A stretch of DNA of 64,000 nucleotides from Chloroflexota bacterium (GTDB taxonomy: Bacteria > Chloroflexota > Dormibacteria > Dormibacterales > Dormibacteraceae), in contig VBDR01000023.1 of the NCBI GenBank assembly GCA_005882135.1, forward strand, positions 57,248 to 121,247, read 5' to 3'. The notes beneath the pieces are model-generated. The model made no database searches. It saw only the letters and a program-made list of their open reading frames with translations, and was not told the origin of the DNA. Position 1 is the first letter of the stretch. The number at the start of each line of letters is the position of its first letter. The translations under genes were made by a program, and so were the position numbers. Positions 61,102 through 64,000 of the stretch are shown here, piece after piece.

Positions 61102-61758
61102 CTACCAGGTCATACGACTCAGCTGGATCGAGCGAAGCATGAGATCGCGTGTGCTGACCGACTGAAGCTTTCGGGTCACGTTGTCGACGAGCGTTTGTGC
61201 ACGGTGGTCATCCGCCTGCATCGCGCGTGCGATCTCCTGACTCGAGAAGCCATGGCTCAGCAGCTGCGCCACCGCGGTCTCCGCCACACTGAGCCGGCTC
61301 AGCGGTCCACGTAGGGCGGCGACCATGGGTGCGAGACTTGCGCCGAGGTTATGGGCGAGGGTGACGTCGTCGTCGGAGTACCAATGATCCTGCCGGCATC
61401 CCACGATCAGCAGCCCGATCGGTCGTTGGCCGCGCTCGGCCACTGGTGCGTACAGAATCGCCGGCCAGTCCAGCTCCCAGTCATACTCGTTGGTCGCTTC
61501 GTCCGTTTCGATGACTGAGTTGATGACGGTCGGTTTTCTTTCGAACAGCGCGAGTCGTGCGAGCGGCAGGAGCGGGTGGCTGACCATGAAACGTCGCGAG
61601 ATCTCCGACGCAGCTATCGGCTGCAGGCAACCTCCGCGCAGGTAGCCGACCACCCAGCGATCATGCCGGATGGTGGACAGGGCCAGTCCCAGCCGGCGCC
61701 TGGCTTCTGGTAGGTCTGGGAGCTGGCCCATGCCGGGCAGGTTATGTCCCTCCACCAC
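61102..61758 (-). CDS. GAF domain-LuxR-type HTH regulator
   Basis: 218 residues. Residues ~25-150 resemble a GAF sensor domain (RWVVGYLRGGCLQPIAAS ... WPAILYAPVAERGQRPIGLLIVG). The C-terminal LSVAETAVAQLLSHGFSSQEIARAMQADDHRAQTLVDNVTRKLQSVSTRDLML is a LuxR/NarL-like helix-turn-helix. No receiver domain is present. The gene is convergent with the kinase and divergent from the OmpR regulator, suggesting one signalling neighbourhood. Confidence 0.75.
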   Translation of the reverse strand: MVEGHNLPGMGQLPDLPEARRRLGLALSTIRHDRWVVGYLRGGCLQPIAASEISRRFMVSHPLLPLARLALFERKPTVINSVIETDEATNEYDWELDWPAILYAPVAERGQRPIGLLIVGCRQDHWYSDDDVTLAHNLGASLAPMVAALRGPLSRLSVAETAVAQLLSHGFSSQEIARAMQADDHRAQTLVDNVTRKLQSVSTRDLMLRSIQLSRMTW

Positions 61759-61832
61759 CCCTGACCTCAGGCCTGATTCAGCGTTTCCTCAAGAAACCCT
61801 GAACCTGCTAGCTTGCGAGCGGGGATTGGAGC

Positions 61833-62510
61833 GTGACCGCCAAGTTGCTGGTGGTGGACGACGAGCCGCGGACGGCAGAGCTGACCGCCGAGCTGCTGCG
61901 CCGCGCTGGGTATTCGGTGGACGTCGCGAGCAGCGGCACCGAGGCGCTCGAGCGTGTCCGCTCAGGATCGCCCGACCTGATGCTGCTCGACTACGAGATG
62001 CCGGACATGGAGGCGCCCGAGGTGCTCGATACGCTGCGCTCGGGGACGGACCGGATCCCGTTTCCGGTGATCATCCTCACGGGCGCGCGCCACTCGCCTG
62101 GCGATCAGGTCGTCGGCATCGAACGCGGCGCGACGGATTACATCGTGAAAGGGACCGACCGGCAGGTGATGCTGGCGCGGGTTCGCGGTGCGCTGCGCGA
62201 GAGAGCGTCGTCGCCCGGCGCTGTGATGCGCGGCCGGCTGCACCTCGATGCCGCGCGAGGTGAGGCGCGGCTCGGCGATCGAGTGTTGAAGCTCGAGCGG
62301 CGCCCGCTGCTGATGCTGCAGCTGCTCGCGAATCGTTCGGGCGAGGTGGTGCCCAGGTCTGAGCTCCTCGAACGAGTGTGGGGCAGCTCTTACACCGGCT
62401 TCGAGCACAGCATGGAGCAGGCGGTGCATCAGATCCGGCGCGAGCTGCGCGAGCCGGGATGGATCGAGACAGTTCGTGGGATCGGCTACAAGCTCACCGT
62501 CCAGGCCTGA
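61833..62510 (+). CDS. OmpR-family response regulator
   Basis: 225 residues: receiver with DDE acidic triad (LLVVDDEP), phospho-Asp in LMLLDYEMPDM, and Lys in YIVKGTD; winged helix LKLERRPLLMLQLLANRSGEVVPRSELLERVWG and EQAVHQIRRELRE ... RGIGYKL. The Lys is not followed by Pro as usual. GTG start with GGAG just upstream. The next gene overlaps its end by 35 bases. Confidence 0.9.
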   Translation: MTAKLLVVDDEPRTAELTAELLRRAGYSVDVASSGTEALERVRSGSPDLMLLDYEMPDMEAPEVLDTLRSGTDRIPFPVIILTGARHSPGDQVVGIERGATDYIVKGTDRQVMLARVRGALRERASSPGAVMRGRLHLDAARGEARLGDRVLKLERRPLLMLQLLANRSGEVVPRSELLERVWGSSYTGFEHSMEQAVHQIRRELREPGWIETVRGIGYKLTVQA

Positions 62511-63003
62511 GCTGACGGCGGCGCTGCACCGGCTGCGCTCGACGCTCGCTCGGGTGCGCGCGGAGATCGAGCTGGCGCATTCTGACGGCGATCCGCCGCC
62601 CGTCGACCGCCTCCTGGTCGACCTGCATGAAGCGCTGGACTTGCTGGGGCAGGTTGAGGCGGCGGCATTTTCGATCGTCTCGGTGCTGGTGGTGGACGAC
62701 GATGAACGGCTGGCGGAGCTGACGGCGCGCGGGCTGCGCCGGCTTGGCTACGAGGCTGAGTCATCAGGCCGCCTGCGCGCGTTGCGGCCGCGCGAGGTGG
62801 TGGTGTTCGACCTGGGGTTGTTCGCGTCACTGGATGCCTCGGAGCGAGGGACGCTCAAAGCCGCGCACCCGATCGTGGTCACCGGCGCCACGGATCCTGG
62901 GTCGCGGGCCGTGGCCGACGACCTGGGCGCGAGCGAGTACCTCGTCAAGCCGGTCGAGATGGACGACCTGGCGGCGGCAATCAAGCGGCGCGCGTCGGCA
63001 TAG
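62476..63003 (+). CDS. Stand-alone receiver-like protein
   Basis: 175 residues. Helical N-terminus (ALHRLRSTLARVRAEIELAHSDGD...LHEALDLLGQVEAAAF, about 12-65) followed by a receiver-like domain: VLVVDDDERLAELTARGLRRLGYEAE, VVVFDLGLF (Asp) and EYLVKPVEMDDLAAAI (Lys-Pro). No output domain. It may bind or compete for a phosphoryl group with the preceding regulator. The GTG start deep in the upstream gene is uncertain. Confidence 0.65.
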   Translation: MGSATSSPSRPELTAALHRLRSTLARVRAEIELAHSDGDPPPVDRLLVDLHEALDLLGQVEAAAFSIVSVLVVDDDERLAELTARGLRRLGYEAESSGRLRALRPREVVVFDLGLFASLDASERGTLKAAHPIVVTGATDPGSRAVADDLGASEYLVKPVEMDDLAAAIKRRASA

Positions 63004-63006
63004 GAT
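63001..63006 (+). promoter_or_regulatory. -10 element before a small membrane protein
   Basis: TAGGAT, overlapping the preceding stop codon, 8 bases before GTG 63015. Confidence 0.35.
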
Positions 63007-63014
63007 CATTTGCC

Positions 63015-63131
63015 GTGACAGTCATGTTTGGCGGCCTGGCTGTGTTGGCGGTCGCAGCCGTGGTCGTCGCTGCTGCGGCAATTGCGATCGCGTGGATCGT
63101 GCACGAGGCGCGGCAGAACCGGAATCAGTAG
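63015..63131 (+). CDS. 38-residue single-helix membrane protein
   Basis: GTG start; VTVMFGGLAVLAVAAVVV...AIAWIVHEARQNRNQ is one hydrophobic helix with a short charged tail. A -10 element and clean frame support expression, but no homology can be judged by eye. Confidence 0.4.
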   Translation: MTVMFGGLAVLAVAAVVVAAAAIAIAWIVHEARQNRNQ

Positions 63132-63263
63132 TCCATCCGGCTACCTTGGCTGGCGATCGCTCCGGTCCTCTTCGGCTTGGGTGCTTGGAAGCGCGCGGCA
63201 CGTGCGTCGATCTTGGAGTAGTCTTCGAACGCAGACTGGACCACGTCAAGCGTGGGGCAAACC

Positions 63264-64000
63264 ATGCAGGAAGCAAAGCTCGAGGCCAGGTACCAGATGT
63301 GGATCGCGCGCGGGGGACGCGTGCGGCTAGAGCCGACCGAGCGACGCGTGCGAGCCAGACTCGGAGGCACGACAGTGGCGGACAGCAGGCGAGCTCAATT
63401 GCTGTATCTGCCGCCCCCACTCAACGCCTATGCATTTCCCCGTGACGACGTGCGCTGGGACCTCCTCCACGAGTCCAGCACGGCCATGACCATGCCTGGT
63501 GTGGGCGAGGTGAAACACTGGTCCGTGGCCGTGGGCGGCCAGGTTCGCGAGGGTGCGGCGTGGACTTTTCCCCAACCACCGCCCGGACTGGAGCCTCTGA
63601 GCGGGTTGGCGGTTATTCGCTGGCAGATGATGGACGCATGGTTTGAAGAGGACGATGAGGTGTTCGTCCACCCGCGAGATCCCTATCACCGGGTCGATGT
63701 TCTGAACTCATCGCGGCAGGTCAAGGTGCTGGTGGGCGGCGAGATTGTGGCCGAGACGGGCAGGCCGCGCCTTCTGTTTGAAACCGGTCTGCCTGTTCGC
63801 TACTACATTCCCATGCTGGATGTGAGGATGGATCTGCTCGAACCAAGCGACACGATCTCACGATGTCCCTATAAGGGCGTGGCCTCTTACTGGTCAGTTC
63901 GCACCGGGGAGAACGTGCACCCCGACCTCGCCTGGTCGTACAAATCCCCGATTCCGGAGTGCCCGAAGATCGAGAACCTGATCGCGTTCTTCAACGAGCG
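63264..64000 (+). CDS. DUF427-domain protein, 5' part
   Basis: 245 residues visible, continuing past the window end. Two tandem DUF427-type domains: RARLGGTTVADSRRAQLLYLPPPLNAYAFPRDDVRWDLL ... and VKVLVGGEIVAETGRPRLLFETGLPVRYYIPMLDVRMDLL, the second with the family's SRCPYKGVASYWSVRTGE and AWSYKSPIPECPKIENLIAFF. DUF427 proteins are widespread in high-GC bacteria and cyanobacteria; function unknown. Start ATG at 63264 is tentative. Confidence 0.82.
   Translation, partial: MQEAKLEARYQMWIARGGRVRLEPTERRVRARLGGTTVADSRRAQLLYLPPPLNAYAFPRDDVRWDLLHESSTAMTMPGVGEVKHWSVAVGGQVREGAAWTFPQPPPGLEPLSGLAVIRWQMMDAWFEEDDEVFVHPRDPYHRVDVLNSSRQVKVLVGGEIVAETGRPRLLFETGLPVRYYIPMLDVRMDLLEPSDTISRCPYKGVASYWSVRTGENVHPDLAWSYKSPIPECPKIENLIAFFNE

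Overview
This 64 kb window is ordinary chromosomal DNA from a high-GC bacterium, centred on the replication-origin neighbourhood. Genes are packed tightly, with many 4-bp ATGA/GTGA overlaps and convergent genes whose ends overlap. I saw no IS element, prophage, integron, CRISPR array, rRNA or tRNA. The gene set (MshA-like glycosyltransferase, XdhC/CoxI, DUF4388, DUF47/Pit, FemABX, soluble sensor kinase, dnaA-dnaN-recF with rpmH-rnpA-yidD-yidC-khpB and parAB) and the many very short or absent 5' leaders fit a Chloroflexota-like soil lineage such as Dormibacteria. That placement is inference; no rRNA marker is present.

Layout. 1-9.4 kb: end of a 5-oxoprolinase subunit, then a minus-strand operon moaC-moaB-pxpA-membrane protein-GNAT-peroxiredoxin-DinB, then HAD hydrolase, LarB, a Mut7-C RNase-like protein, cupin, cysteine desulfurase and XdhC. 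The peroxiredoxin has an in-frame TGA exactly at its peroxidatic Cys codon, followed by a bSECIS-like hairpin, so it is almost certainly a selenoprotein. 9.5-13.5 kb: transmembrane Ser/Thr kinase, lysA, FmdB-type zinc ribbon, rsmG. 13.5-17.5 kb: a phosphate/arsenate island with two DUF47 genes, pit, phoU and an unusual fusion of an OmpR-type regulator with an ArsC arsenate reductase. 17.6-24.9 kb: Nudix, thiG-thiE-thiS, murE, folP-folK, an OmpR regulator with Glu at the phospho-Asp position, FemABX and a histidine phosphatase. 25-31.4 kb: DUF4388 protein, lipoprotein beta-propeller, GT4 glycosyltransferase, cytochrome c, MGDG-synthase-like glycosyltransferase.

31.3-45 kb is the origin segment: dnaA-dnaN-recF-dciA and a UvrD-like helicase/nuclease on the minus strand, and rpmH-rnpA-yidD-yidC-khpB divergently on the plus strand, with DnaA-box-like sites between dnaA and rpmH. 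Then an M16 peptidase and parA-parB-lepB. 45-53 kb: CPBP protease, SPFH protein and NfeD; a sigma-like protein lacking region 4; and the glycine cleavage genes gcvT-gcvH-gcvPA-gcvPB. 53-64 kb: gyrB-plsX-fabF-gyrA, a signalling cluster (sensor kinase, GAF-LuxR, OmpR regulator, stand-alone receiver), and a DUF427 gene cut by the window end.

Two genome-wide traits stand out. First, many genes have a TANNNT -10 element only 6-11 bases before the start codon, implying leaderless or nearly leaderless mRNAs. Second, several essential or housekeeping genes (rpmH, yidC, gcvT, a histidine phosphatase) have no ATG/GTG/TTG where translation must start and appear to use ATC, CTG or ACG.
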